Translations under genes and position numbers: made by a program | Notes under the pieces: generated by a model | Seen by the model: the letters and a program-made list of their open reading frames with translations, nothing else | What the model was told of the DNA's origin: nothing | The model's database searches: none | Part shown: one piece after another, positions 51,684 through 60,373 of the stretch | Layout: the number at the start of each line of letters is the position of its first letter | Numbering within the stretch: the stretch's first letter is position 1 | NCBI GenBank assembly: GCA_958295685.1 | Contig: OY282365.1 | Coordinates: 682,001-746,000 of the forward strand | DNA length: 64,000 nt | Origin: an uncultured Dehalococcoidia bacterium | Lineage (GTDB): Bacteria > Chloroflexota > Dehalococcoidia > Lucifugimonadales > CATQGZ01 | Reading direction: 5' to 3'

Positions 51684-54600
51684 TCACTCGACGCGGAAGA
51701 CTTTGAGCACCTCGTCGCCGAGGTGGTTGATGACTTTGACAGCGATGCGGCCTGAGGCGGGTTTGTGGAATGGGCGGGAGACGGCGCTGTGGAGGGTTGC
51801 CCAGGCGTCGGCGTCGATCTCGGCTTTGAGGGTGGTCCTCAGCGACTTGTACGGATCGCTGGCTCCCAGGAAGTAGGCGTGTCGTACGAAGAAGGCCTCT
51901 TCGTTGTAGTCGGTATCGATGAACCAGCAGGCGATGCCCTCCGGCCCGTCGCTGCGCACCTCGCCAGTGTTTGGGTGGAAGACGTCTACGCCGTGGACGG
52001 TTACCTGTGACCAGTGGTCAGTGGAGAGTGGAGAGTGGAGAGTGACTTCATCAGCCCGTTCAGCATCCTGTTTATCTCGGCGCAGCTGAGCAACAAGCTC
52101 TCGGAAGCCTCTCTCGATGCCAGTTCCAGCCTTTCGCACAAGGTCAGAAACGTTTCGAGTTCCGCCAGCGAGCCCCGCGCAACGCCAAGCGAGTTGAGAA
52201 ACTCCCCCGTCGTCCTCCTTGCCTGCCCTTCCGCTATGTTCGCGGGTATCGAGGACGCCGCGCGCCGCATCTGCGAGGTAATCCCAAATCTCTCTTCGGC
52301 AGGAAAGCTCCGAGTAAGCGTGTATATCCTCACTGTCAAGTCGATTGATTTCTGCCAGACTATCAAGTCCCGATACGAGCTTAAAGATCTCATAGGGTGC
52401 AACTCGCCTGTCTGAATTGTCCACCAACCACTCTTCACTGGCCACTGTGATGTCCGGCTCTCCGAATATGACGAACAGGTTGCCTTTGCCGGTGTTCTTG
52501 AGGTCGTCGGCCATGTGGAGGTCGGCGTTCATGCGCGCCTTGAGCACTGGGACGCGGCCCAGGCTTTCGAATTCGGTGGTGTGGGCCTCGTAGTTGAAGG
52601 CGCAGGCGATCAGGAGGTCGAACCCGCCGTCGGCGGCCTCGCGGGCGGCCTGCACGAGGTCCGGGCGGGAGACCGTGCCGAACTCGGGGCCGATGAAGAC
52701 CGCGGCGCGGCGCCGGACGCCGTCTTCCTCGCCGCCCTCCGGGTACCAGCCCTCGGCGCACACCAGCCGGCCAGGCCAGTGGGAGAGCGAGGTGAATTCG
52801 ATCCGGTCTTCCCTGTGGGCCTGCTGGACGCCCGCGCGCTTCAGGTTGTCGAGGATGACCTGCGTGAAGTCGTACTCGCTGCCGTAGCCGTTGGCCTGCT
52901 CCGCGATGACGTCGCCGTTCTCGTCGACTCCCAGGACGCGGTGGGGCGAGACGCTCTCGACGGTGAAGGGGCCTGCGACGCGGACCTTGCCCCTGTCCTC
53001 GTAGGGCTTGTCGTAGAGGTATTCGTGGTCGGCGCGGGCGGCTATGGATGCGTCTATGCGCTTTTGGCGGGCGATGCGGGCCTTCCACCACTGGGCGTGG
53101 GCGTCCCTGGCGTCCTGGGGCCAGCCCTCGTCGGCTTCGCGTGGGACTTCCCACTCCTCCCAGCCTGCGCCGAGGGCCGAGTTCAGCCGCTCGCGCAGCG
53201 GCTCCAGCTTCTGCTGGAACGACTCCCATATGACGTCGATCTCCGCGTTGTTGGCGATGGCGCGCAGGGTGACGTGGGGGACGCGCTCGTAGACGAAGCC
53301 CTGCCTGACGTCACCGTAAGCGGCGGCCTGAGAGGGCGACCTGTGGGCGACTTCCGCCTCCTTGCGCTGCCCCTCGGGGCTGTCGGCCAGCAGGTAGTAC
53401 GGGTACCGCGCGCCCATGACGCGGGCGCGGGCCAGGGCGAGGGCGACGCGGGAGGTGTCGATGGTTATCCAGCGGCGGCCCCACTGCTCGGCGACGTATG
53501 CGGTGGTGCCGCTGCCGCAGGTGGGGTCCAGCACGAGGTCGCCGGGGTCGGTGGTCATGAGGATGCAGCGTTGGATGACCTTGGTTGAAGTTTGGACAAC
53601 GTACCTTTTATCGCTAGCAAATCCTGCTATAACTGTGTCAGCCCATAGATTCGACAACTTCTTTGCCGCAAAATCATCAACTTTCCGAACGTAATACAAC
53701 TTCCTAGAAGTCTTGGCAATGCGATTGGCCTTCTTGAGATTTTCCATCCCCTCCTCATTAGTTTTCCAGCTCCCTCTGTCGATAGGAAAAGTCTGGCCAC
53801 AAAACTCGACATCAAAGCGACCAGTTACGCCTCCACTTTGGCTTACCAGGTTATCATAGCGATACACGCTAGAGCTTTTGGGAATCTCAACAGTCCCTTC
53901 CCTTTCTTCCTTGGTCAACGGTCTATGTTGAAGGTCATCGGTGACGAGCATCCGGTAAGCATTGTCACCTCCATCGTAATTACTCTTTTCAACTAGCGGC
54001 TCACGATATTTGATGGAATCGTGGTTCTTGGCGAACCAAATTATGTAGTCGCTGGCTTTATCAAGTAGTTCGTTTCCAAGGCCTGATGTTGTGACATAGC
54101 TGATCAGGCTTACAAAATTCTTATCCCCGAACACCTCGTCCATCAGTGCACGGACGCGGTGGACGTTCTCGTCTCCGATCTGCACGAAGATGGAGCCGGA
54201 GTCGGCGAGCAGGTCACGCGCCACGGTCAGGCGGTCGCGCAGGTAGGTCAGGTAGGAGTGGATGTTGTCGCGCCAGGTGTCTCGGAAGGCCCTCACCTGC
54301 TCCGGCTCGCGGGTTATGTGGTCGCGGTTGCCGTCGCGCACGTCGCGGCTGGTGGTGGACCACTGGAAGTTGGAGTTGAACTTGATGCCGTAGGGCGGGT
54401 CCAGGTAGACGCACTGGACTTTGCCACGCAGCCCTTCGCGCTCGGCGAGGGATGCCATGACCTGGAGGCTGTCGCCGAGGATCATGCGGTTGGACCAGTT
54501 GGCGTCGTGCTGGTAGAACTCGGTCTTGGCGTTCTCGGACGGGAGGCCGTTGAAGTCGGCGAACAGGTCTGCGAACCCCTGCTGCGGGTTTTCACTCTCC

Positions 54601-54905
54601 GGCCCGCGCTGTTCCGCGGTGCGGCGCATCAGGTCGTCGACGAGGACTTTCGGGTGCAGCCGCTCCTGTACGTAGAGAGGCGGGGCGTCGACCACGAGGT
54701 CGGATGAGTCCAGTTCGTCCTTGCCGCGCCAGACGAGCTGGGGGTCGAGGTCGCGGCTGCGGCGCTGGTAGGCGAGCCTTATGGGGCTGCGCTCGTCCTC
54801 CCGCATGAGCGGCTGGTGCTCGGCGGAGGGGAGGTTCCTGCGCCGGGCCTCCTCGTGTGTGAGGGTCTCGACGGACTTTGGCTGTTTGGCTCGCTCTCTT
54901 GGCAT
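51684..54905 (-). CDS. mod: Type III-like modification methyltransferase with internal cassette
   Basis: A 1073-residue N6-adenine DNA methyltransferase. It has the catalytic DPPY at 169-172 (VYLDPPYGIKFNSNF) before the SAM motif DPTCGSGTT (460-468), the beta-class order found in type III Mod proteins. The C-terminal half carries target recognition sequence. Residues about 820-965 are encoded by an inserted S23-type cassette (52011-52447); the frame stays open through it, giving about 145 foreign residues before VTVHGVDVFHPNTGE resumes the host protein. Whether the enzyme still works is uncertain. The start at ATG 54905 has GGAGG upstream and follows the preceding stop by five bases. The cognate Res is at 57099. 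Confidence 0.88.
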   Translation of the reverse strand: MPRERAKQPKSVETLTHEEARRRNLPSAEHQPLMREDERSPIRLAYQRRSRDLDPQLVWRGKDELDSSDLVVDAPPLYVQERLHPKVLVDDLMRRTAEQRGPESENPQQGFADLFADFNGLPSENAKTEFYQHDANWSNRMILGDSLQVMASLAEREGLRGKVQCVYLDPPYGIKFNSNFQWSTTSRDVRDGNRDHITREPEQVRAFRDTWRDNIHSYLTYLRDRLTVARDLLADSGSIFVQIGDENVHRVRALMDEVFGDKNFVSLISYVTTSGLGNELLDKASDYIIWFAKNHDSIKYREPLVEKSNYDGGDNAYRMLVTDDLQHRPLTKEEREGTVEIPKSSSVYRYDNLVSQSGGVTGRFDVEFCGQTFPIDRGSWKTNEEGMENLKKANRIAKTSRKLYYVRKVDDFAAKKLSNLWADTVIAGFASDKRYVVQTSTKVIQRCILMTTDPGDLVLDPTCGSGTTAYVAEQWGRRWITIDTSRVALALARARVMGARYPYYLLADSPEGQRKEAEVAHRSPSQAAAYGDVRQGFVYERVPHVTLRAIANNAEIDVIWESFQQKLEPLRERLNSALGAGWEEWEVPREADEGWPQDARDAHAQWWKARIARQKRIDASIAARADHEYLYDKPYEDRGKVRVAGPFTVESVSPHRVLGVDENGDVIAEQANGYGSEYDFTQVILDNLKRAGVQQAHREDRIEFTSLSHWPGRLVCAEGWYPEGGEEDGVRRRAAVFIGPEFGTVSRPDLVQAAREAADGGFDLLIACAFNYEAHTTEFESLGRVPVLKARMNADLHMADDLKNTGKGNLFVIFGEPDITVASEEWLVDNSDRRVAPYEIFKLVSGLDSLAEINRLDSEDIHAYSELSCRREIWDYLADAARGVLDTREHSGRAGKEDDGGVSQLAWRCAGLAGGTRNVSDLVRKAGTGIERGFRELVAQLRRDKQDAERADEVTLHSPLSTDHWSQVTVHGVDVFHPNTGEVRSDGPEGIACWFIDTDYNEEAFFVRHAYFLGASDPYKSLRTTLKAEIDADAWATLHSAVSRPFHKPASGRIAVKVINHLGDEVLKVFRVE
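52001..52393 (-). CDS. Four-helix-bundle protein (S23/IVP-like), nested in mod
   Basis: A 130-residue protein in a different frame of the same strand as mod. MRSLSSYRDLIVWQKSIDLT, FGITSQMRRAASSIPANIAEG and GSLAELETFLTLCERL are the hallmarks of the S23/intervening-sequence four-helix-bundle family, related in fold to the Avd protein of diversity-generating retroelements. The C-terminus STLHSPLTTGHR is encoded by the cassette's terminal repeat and the stop lies in host sequence. An upstream in-frame ATG at 52438 would add 15 residues. Its cellular role is unknown. Confidence 0.85.
   Translation of the reverse strand: MRSLSSYRDLIVWQKSIDLTVRIYTLTRSFPAEERFGITSQMRRAASSIPANIAEGQARRTTGEFLNSLGVARGSLAELETFLTLCERLELASREASESLLLSCAEINRMLNGLMKSLSTLHSPLTTGHR
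52011..52447 (-). mobile_element. S23-type mini-cassette with terminal inverted repeats
   Basis: The ends match as inverted repeats: CAGTGGCCAGTGAAGAGTGG at the 52447 end and CAGTGGTCAGTGGAGAGTGG (plus strand, 52012-52031) at the other, 18 of 20 identical, with further GAGAGTG units internally to 52044. Between them lies the four-helix-bundle gene. Similar CCACTGACC units occur without a gene at 20300-20340 and 21731-21758. No transposase is encoded, so it would move in trans. Confidence 0.75.
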
Positions 54906-54910
54906 GGGGG

Positions 54911-55351
54911 TCAGGCCTCCGTTGCGGGGTGAATGTTCCTGACGCATCTGGCGATCACGTCGCCCATGAGCTGCGCCTCCGGCGCGCTGCCCGGAGGCAG
55001 CCCCAGGATTTCACTGTGTGACGGATCGGCTTCGAATTCGGCATCCGCGTCCAAGGGGCTGTGAACGAAGCGAATGCCATCGAGGCCGCCGCCGATGCGT
55101 TCCCGCGTCTCCCCTACGTTCAACTCGGCAAACCGGTGAGAGTGTCTCAGAGTCAGTCGAATCAGGCGTCTGACCTCATTCAGTTGCTGGGACTTCGACT
55201 GGCCCCTGAAGCAATCGAGCCAGTTGACGGAGAGGCCCTGTTCCCCGTCCTTGAGCAGGAAAGCGGAGCCGTCCAATCTTCCGTCACGGATCTGGGTCTG
55301 TTTGGCATGGCGAACTACGCTGTCTTCGTTGGGCAGGTCGCGCCCGGTCAC
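54911..55351 (-). CDS. Hypothetical protein between TIGR04255 operon and mod
   Basis: A 146-residue protein I do not recognise: TQIRDGRLDGSAFLLKDGEQ, LSVNWLDCFRGQSKSQQLNE, and a C-terminal part with SAPEAQLMGDVIARCVRNIHP. The GTG start at 55351 overlaps the previous stop (GTGA); the longer open frame upstream lies inside the previous gene. It ends five bases before mod. Position suggests an accessory factor of the restriction-modification system. Confidence 0.75.
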   Translation of the reverse strand: MTGRDLPNEDSVVRHAKQTQIRDGRLDGSAFLLKDGEQGLSVNWLDCFRGQSKSQQLNEVRRLIRLTLRHSHRFAELNVGETRERIGGGLDGIRFVHSPLDADAEFEADPSHSEILGLPPGSAPEAQLMGDVIARCVRNIHPATEA

Positions 55352-55914
55352 CGGTTCACCAGAGGCGTGAGGTCGAACTTGTGGATCCGTTCCTTCATCC
55401 CATCCAGAGTGTCCGTTCCCGCAAGGCGTTGGACTTGTCTGCCGGCCTGCTGCTTGAAGATCACGAACGTTATCGACCCGCCGCCGAGGAAGTGGAGGCC
55501 GAGATGATCCTCCCCGTCGCCGTCCCACACGGCACGGAGGTCTCCGTTATCCATCGCCACCAGCCCCGCGCGGCGGGTAAAGCCGGCCGACTTCATGAAC
55601 TTCCAGAAGTCCGCTTCAGAGGCCTGGCTGATGGTGAATCCTTCCTCTGCGGCGTATGTTCGAAGCTCGTCGATACGGAGCTCGTAGGCGAGCCGGATGC
55701 TTGCACGTTCGGCAGACTCTGCTAAGAAACTGAGTGTGTCAGATAAAATCTTCGGCGTAGTATTCAGGATGACTCTATACGTGTGTCTGCTTGAAATATC
55801 CGTGTGCAATGGCACGTCTGAGTCATCACTAACCGGATTATAGATAGGAGGCGATTCACGCTCGCGTGGCCGGAGGCGGGGCTCTGTGAGAGCCGTGGAT
55901 GCCGTCATGGTCAT
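55348..55914 (-). CDS. Hypothetical protein coupled to TIGR04255 gene
   Basis: A 188-residue soluble protein. It has a polar N-terminus, a helical middle (LSDTLSFLAESAERASIRLAYE) and a beta-rich C-terminal half (GDLRAVWDGDGEDHLGLHFL, SITFVIFKQQAG). No catalytic motif recognised. It overlaps both neighbours by four bases, so the three genes are translated as a unit. Confidence 0.75.
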   Translation of the reverse strand: MTMTASTALTEPRLRPRERESPPIYNPVSDDSDVPLHTDISSRHTYRVILNTTPKILSDTLSFLAESAERASIRLAYELRIDELRTYAAEEGFTISQASEADFWKFMKSAGFTRRAGLVAMDNGDLRAVWDGDGEDHLGLHFLGGGSITFVIFKQQAGRQVQRLAGTDTLDGMKERIHKFDLTPLVNR

Positions 55915-56708
55915 TGTGGTTCCTCTGTCAGCTTCCAGTGTTCACGCTGAATGTTCGAGTCCGTTATGCGCACAAAGGAATCAATGATGTGGTCGTGTGC
56001 GCGCTCAAACCACTTGTCTGCCACGGACTTCGCAGCCAATTCGAGTGGTCCACCCACTTTGATCTCGAAAACCAGCATCGGGTTGTCCGGCTTCTCTGTG
56101 GCCGGTCCGCTTCGGATCGCTATACCCACCCCAAGGTCGGCTTCAATCCTGTATCCGTATTGGCAATTGAACTCCGAAGGCATAGCGACGTCGGCATCAC
56201 GTAACGGAGTCGAGAACGCTGGGATTATCCTGGCGGTGTCATCCGGCCCATCCCAGAACTGGCATCTCTCTATGGTGTTGACATAGGTGAGTTCGCACAT
56301 GCCGATGGAGGGCCTGGGCAGATTGACTTCGGTTCGGACGAATTCGTCGAAGAGACCGTAGTACCTGTCGAAGGTAGGTTTGATGTCTCTATGGAACCGG
56401 GGGTACTTCTGTGACTTTCGGCGGCGCCAATTGAGTATGAAGGCACTCTTCTCAACTTGAATGACGTATGTGTCATCTTCAGAGACGAACCAGTATCTGG
56501 GCATTGGGAACATCTCGTTAGAGACCGCATCCGTTGCAGGCGCCAGTGGAGGGACCAGTGGTGGTTGTTGCCGCACGACGGGGAATTCGCGTTTTATCTT
56601 CTCCCAGAACAGGCCAACGTGCTCGCTGCGGAAGTCGTTCAGGTGTGGATTGAAGTATGCGGCTATAGCTACTTCGTTTATCGGCGGATTCTCGAAGGCT
56701 ATGGGCAT
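55911..56708 (-). CDS. TIGR04255 family protein
   Basis: A 265-residue protein of the sporadically distributed TIGR04255 family: N-terminal FENPPINEVAIAAYF, central ILNWRRRKSQKYPRFHRDIKP and CELTYVNTIER, and C-terminal KWFERAHDHIIDSFVRIT. These genes are scattered among bacteria, often beside defence genes; the biochemical role is unknown. It leads an overlapping set ending in mod. Confidence 0.83.
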   Translation of the reverse strand: MPIAFENPPINEVAIAAYFNPHLNDFRSEHVGLFWEKIKREFPVVRQQPPLVPPLAPATDAVSNEMFPMPRYWFVSEDDTYVIQVEKSAFILNWRRRKSQKYPRFHRDIKPTFDRYYGLFDEFVRTEVNLPRPSIGMCELTYVNTIERCQFWDGPDDTARIIPAFSTPLRDADVAMPSEFNCQYGYRIEADLGVGIAIRSGPATEKPDNPMLVFEIKVGGPLELAAKSVADKWFERAHDHIIDSFVRITDSNIQREHWKLTEEPQ

Positions 56709-56755
56709 CTTGCCGTCTCAGCGTTCCCTTCTTTGCTCAGCGTGCGCCATGCGCC

Positions 56756-57013
56756 TTAGTCATAGACTGGCCTGTACTGTACTGAAGCAGGCAGGTTTAT
56801 CGGCGGCGCCCCTACCCGCCTTATCAGGTACGGGCCGCGCCCGAATCGGTGGACAGCGTCCTGGGCGGCCTCCTCAAACGATTCGTACGCGCCCACCAGC
56901 TTCCCACCGTGAAAGACTACCCACGTGCCGAAGTGGTCGGTCTCCAGGACATCGCGCATCTCTTCATACGCCGCTATCTGACTGCTGAGTGTGGCCACGG
57001 CGTCATTCTCCAT
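56756..57013 (-). CDS. DUF5678-like small protein
   Basis: An 85-residue protein with FGTWVVFHGGKLVGAYESFEE and DAVHRFGRGPYLIRRVG, the pattern of the small DUF5678 fold. GAGGTG lies upstream of ATG 57013. It sits between res and the TIGR04255 gene, 48 bases from the latter. Such proteins often lie in toxin-antitoxin or defence settings; no activity can be assigned. Confidence 0.75.
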   Translation of the reverse strand: MENDAVATLSSQIAAYEEMRDVLETDHFGTWVVFHGGKLVGAYESFEEAAQDAVHRFGRGPYLIRRVGAPPINLPASVQYRPVYD

Positions 57014-57098
57014 GTTCACCTCACGCATCGAGCCTCCCACATATGGGTATTAAGTATAGACAACCAGCCATCGGGGTCAAGCTCTTGGAGGGCAACCA

Positions 57099-60000
57099 TC
57101 ACTTGATGCCGCGCGTAGGCTCTCGCGGTCCAGCCAGCGCCTCTGTGATCAGGTTGTCGAACCCGGTCTCGATGCCGTAGACGTCCGTGAACTCGGCGAA
57201 GGCCCAGCGGCCGTGCTGTCGAAGGTTGTTCACGCCTGGGATCCAGTGGGTCTCGATGGCGAGCTTCTTCATCTTGGCATCCTGTCTGCGGTAGCCCTTT
57301 ATCTCCACGACGAGATTGAGCGGGTCGTCTTGGCCGTGTCCGTCGTCGACCTGGACGATGAAGTCGGGGACGTAGGCGCGGGTGTCGGAGCCGGAGCGGT
57401 ATGGGACCTCGAGCCCCAGGTTGTGGTTCTTCACGTATGCCCTCACCCTGGGGTGAGCCTCGGCCACGCGGCAGAATTCGGCCTCCCAGTCGCTGTCGAG
57501 GACGATCCAGTTCACGTGGCACTTGCGGGAGTCCGTCTGCCATCGGCCGGTCTTGGACGTGCCGAAGTTCACGTGCGCGGTGGAGCCGGTCGGGTTGAAC
57601 GAATCGAGCAGGGCCTTGACGGGATAGCTGCTGGCGCTGCTGCTGCTGACGATGGCGGCGGTGATGATCTCGCAGGCCGTGTTCGCCAGGCGATGGTACC
57701 TGAGTTGGGCCGGATGGGTTCCGCCCGTGCAGACGAGGTAGCCATCGAGCCACTGGCTGACGATTCCCTTCAGCCTGCCGAAGAGGTGGAGCTTGGGGTC
57801 TTCGTTGGAATCGCGCCACTTGGTTTCGAGAAGGTGCTTGGTCAGATGGAATGCCACTGCGGCGCGCCTCGTGCCGTCAAGGTGGTCCACGTTCAGATCG
57901 GCTCCCTCGCCGATGATGCCCTCGACCCTGGTCTTCGTGGGGCCGACCAGTTCCGGCGTCAGTTCCAGGTATGAGTCGTCGGTGAACTTCGCCGCGAGCT
58001 CCTCCCTGGGCGGGTCGACGCGGTAGCCGGATACCCTGGGGAACCGTATTTCGAGGCGGTCTCTGTCGGGCCTGACGGCCCTGACCTGAACGGTTTGGCG
58101 GGGGGGCTGAGGCTTTACGACGACCGGCCTCGCGGTGAAGTCGAAGGGCACGCCGAGCACGTCGGCGTACTCGACGTCGAACAGGTCGTCGTCGTTGAGG
58201 TCGTAGGACTGGCGGCGCAGGGCGCGTCCGACGACCTGTTCGCACAGGAGCTGGGTGCCGAAGGCTCGCACGCCGAGAACGTGGGTGACGGTGTTGGCGT
58301 CCCAGCCCTCGGTGAGCATGGAGACCGACACGACGCAACGGATGGACTGCCCGAGGCGTCCCGCCTTGCCCACGGTGTTCATCACCTCTCTGAGAAGGTC
58401 CTGGTCGGAGATGGCTTTGGCCTCGCGGGCGTCGCCTGTGCGCTCCACCCTCTCCCTGCGGAAGCGGTCGATTTCGTCGGCGGACATCTTGCGGAAGTTC
58501 TTGTCCAGGGCGTTGCCGGACTCGAGCTGCTCGCTGTCTATCAGCACGGTGCGGGGCACCGGGAGCGGGCTGCCGTGGTCGTCGAAGTTTCGGAACAGGG
58601 CGAGGCGCCCCTGCTCCAGAGTTCTGGAGCCGTCGTCGTTCTCACGGTGGAAGCCGGAGACGTAGTCGTAGACCAGCTTGGAGGTGGAGGTGTTGTTGCA
58701 TACCACTATGAAGCAGGGCGGGACGGTGATCCCGGCGTTGTGCCAAGTCTCGTGGGTCTTCTCGTAGTGTCCATAGAGGGCGTCCAGGGCGGTCTGAAGC
58801 TGCGGCGGCAGGCTGAGCGGGTCGAGGTCTCCTTTGGTCTTGCCTCGTCCACTCTTCGGCATGTCCTTGCGGATGTTTTCCCAGAGGGCGCGGTACTTGG
58901 GCATGTCGCCGCCTGGGATGTTGTCGGCCACCGGGACGCGCGGGAGCTTGACGATGCCGCACTCGATGGCGTCCATGAGCGAGAAGTCGCTCACGGTCCA
59001 GGGGAACAGGGTGCCCTCGGCGTAGCCGGAGCCTCTCAGGAAGAAGGGGGTGGCCGAGAGGTCGACGACCTGCCTCAGGCCGATCCTGCGCTTGACGATT
59101 TCGAGGCCCGATATCCAGACGCGGGCAGCCTCGTTGTTCCTGTCGGCCTCTTTCCTGTCGTCGCCCCTCAGGACGGCCTCGTCGTCGGCCTCGCCCGGCT
59201 TACGGCGGTAGCAGTGGTGTCCTTCGTCGTTCAGCACCCATACGTCTTTCATGCCCATGAGGTCGGGCATGACGCGCTGGATCATCTGGCCCTCGGTCTC
59301 CATCGTCTTCAGCTCGGGACCCCTGCCCTGAAGAAGAGCGCGGTTGCCGCCGGAAAGCTCCATGCGGTCACGCAGCCTGAGCGCGTGGTAGTTGGTGATG
59401 ACGATCCTGGCGCGGTCGAGGTCGCCGAGCATGTCCCTGGGCACGAGTTCTCTGCTGGCGTAGTAGCTGTCGGGGTCGTTGGGTTGAAGCACGCGCAGCC
59501 GGTCTTTGATGGTGATGCCCGGAGCGACTATCAGGAAGCCCCTCGTGAATCGGCTGCTGGCGGGGCGCCGGACGGCGTTGACGGTCTGCCACGCGATGAT
59601 CATGGCCATGACGGTGGTCTTGCCGGCGCCGGTGGCCAGCTTCAGGGCCAGGCGCGACAGCTCTGGGTTGGCGTCGTTGTTGGCGTTGGCGAGGCGTTCG
59701 AGGAGACGCCTTCCGACCTGCCCCGACTTGGGCGCAACCTCGGTGAGCCATATGGCCGTCTCGACCGCCTCCACCTGACAGAAGAAGGGTCGGATGCCGC
59801 TGAAGTCATGATGCCGCCAGTGCCGGAGCAGGCGCGCGGTTTCGGGCGTGACGCGCCAGTCGTTGGGATTGCTCAGGCCTCTCCACCGGTCGACGTGACG
59901 GCGAATCTCGTTCACCATTGCGGTCACGTCGTACTGCTGCTCCTGGGTCGACAGCCCCTTGCCCTCGTCGATGACGAACTGCTGCTGATCCCTTGCAGCC

Positions 60001-60173
60001 TTGCTCTTCCTGGGCTTCGGTATGGGAGTGATGAACTCCGCGCCGCGCCGGTTGTCGATGATCCGCTGGGTCGGCTGACCCTGGTCATCGAGCTCCCAGT
60101 GCCTCATCGGGTACTCGTAGGGAGGGTTGAGTATGGGTTGTTCGAAGAAGCGATTTTCCACGAGAGACCTCAT
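57099..60173 (-). CDS. res: Restriction endonuclease, DEAD/DEAH helicase plus nuclease (type III Res-like)
   Basis: A 1024-residue protein. SF2 helicase motor: Walker A ATGAGKT (180-186), LNDEGHHCY as the DExH box, and VVGRALRRQSYDL as motif VI. The C-terminal PD-(D/E)xK nuclease has RAYVPDFIVQV and LVVEIKGYRR. The ATG at 60173 is preferred over 60242 because ENRFFEQPILNPPYEYP is the usual beginning. It pairs with mod at 51684 but is separated from it by four small genes. Confidence 0.9.
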   Translation of the reverse strand: MRSLVENRFFEQPILNPPYEYPMRHWELDDQGQPTQRIIDNRRGAEFITPIPKPRKSKAARDQQQFVIDEGKGLSTQEQQYDVTAMVNEIRRHVDRWRGLSNPNDWRVTPETARLLRHWRHHDFSGIRPFFCQVEAVETAIWLTEVAPKSGQVGRRLLERLANANNDANPELSRLALKLATGAGKTTVMAMIIAWQTVNAVRRPASSRFTRGFLIVAPGITIKDRLRVLQPNDPDSYYASRELVPRDMLGDLDRARIVITNYHALRLRDRMELSGGNRALLQGRGPELKTMETEGQMIQRVMPDLMGMKDVWVLNDEGHHCYRRKPGEADDEAVLRGDDRKEADRNNEAARVWISGLEIVKRRIGLRQVVDLSATPFFLRGSGYAEGTLFPWTVSDFSLMDAIECGIVKLPRVPVADNIPGGDMPKYRALWENIRKDMPKSGRGKTKGDLDPLSLPPQLQTALDALYGHYEKTHETWHNAGITVPPCFIVVCNNTSTSKLVYDYVSGFHRENDDGSRTLEQGRLALFRNFDDHGSPLPVPRTVLIDSEQLESGNALDKNFRKMSADEIDRFRRERVERTGDAREAKAISDQDLLREVMNTVGKAGRLGQSIRCVVSVSMLTEGWDANTVTHVLGVRAFGTQLLCEQVVGRALRRQSYDLNDDDLFDVEYADVLGVPFDFTARPVVVKPQPPRQTVQVRAVRPDRDRLEIRFPRVSGYRVDPPREELAAKFTDDSYLELTPELVGPTKTRVEGIIGEGADLNVDHLDGTRRAAVAFHLTKHLLETKWRDSNEDPKLHLFGRLKGIVSQWLDGYLVCTGGTHPAQLRYHRLANTACEIITAAIVSSSSASSYPVKALLDSFNPTGSTAHVNFGTSKTGRWQTDSRKCHVNWIVLDSDWEAEFCRVAEAHPRVRAYVKNHNLGLEVPYRSGSDTRAYVPDFIVQVDDGHGQDDPLNLVVEIKGYRRQDAKMKKLAIETHWIPGVNNLRQHGRWAFAEFTDVYGIETGFDNLITEALAGPREPTRGIK

Positions 60174-60373
60174 AGATTTCCAGCCGGCGTCAAGACGGCT
60201 GCAGGGTGACGGCACCATATTGTAGCCCGTCTCCCATGGCATGTGACAAGCCTGACGCTCACCATCAGGTGCCGGAGCTTGTGCCGCCTCCGTCCCTGGT
60301 CGGACGGCCTCTGCCCTGCTGTGGGCGCAATCCGTTATAGTGAGTAGTCAGACTGGGGTAAGGAGGGTTGCCG

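Noticed and set aside
51684..54905. mod as a pseudogene because of the S23-type insertion
   Set aside because: The reading frame is continuous through the cassette and both flanking halves keep conserved sequence; activity is uncertain but the gene is not visibly broken.
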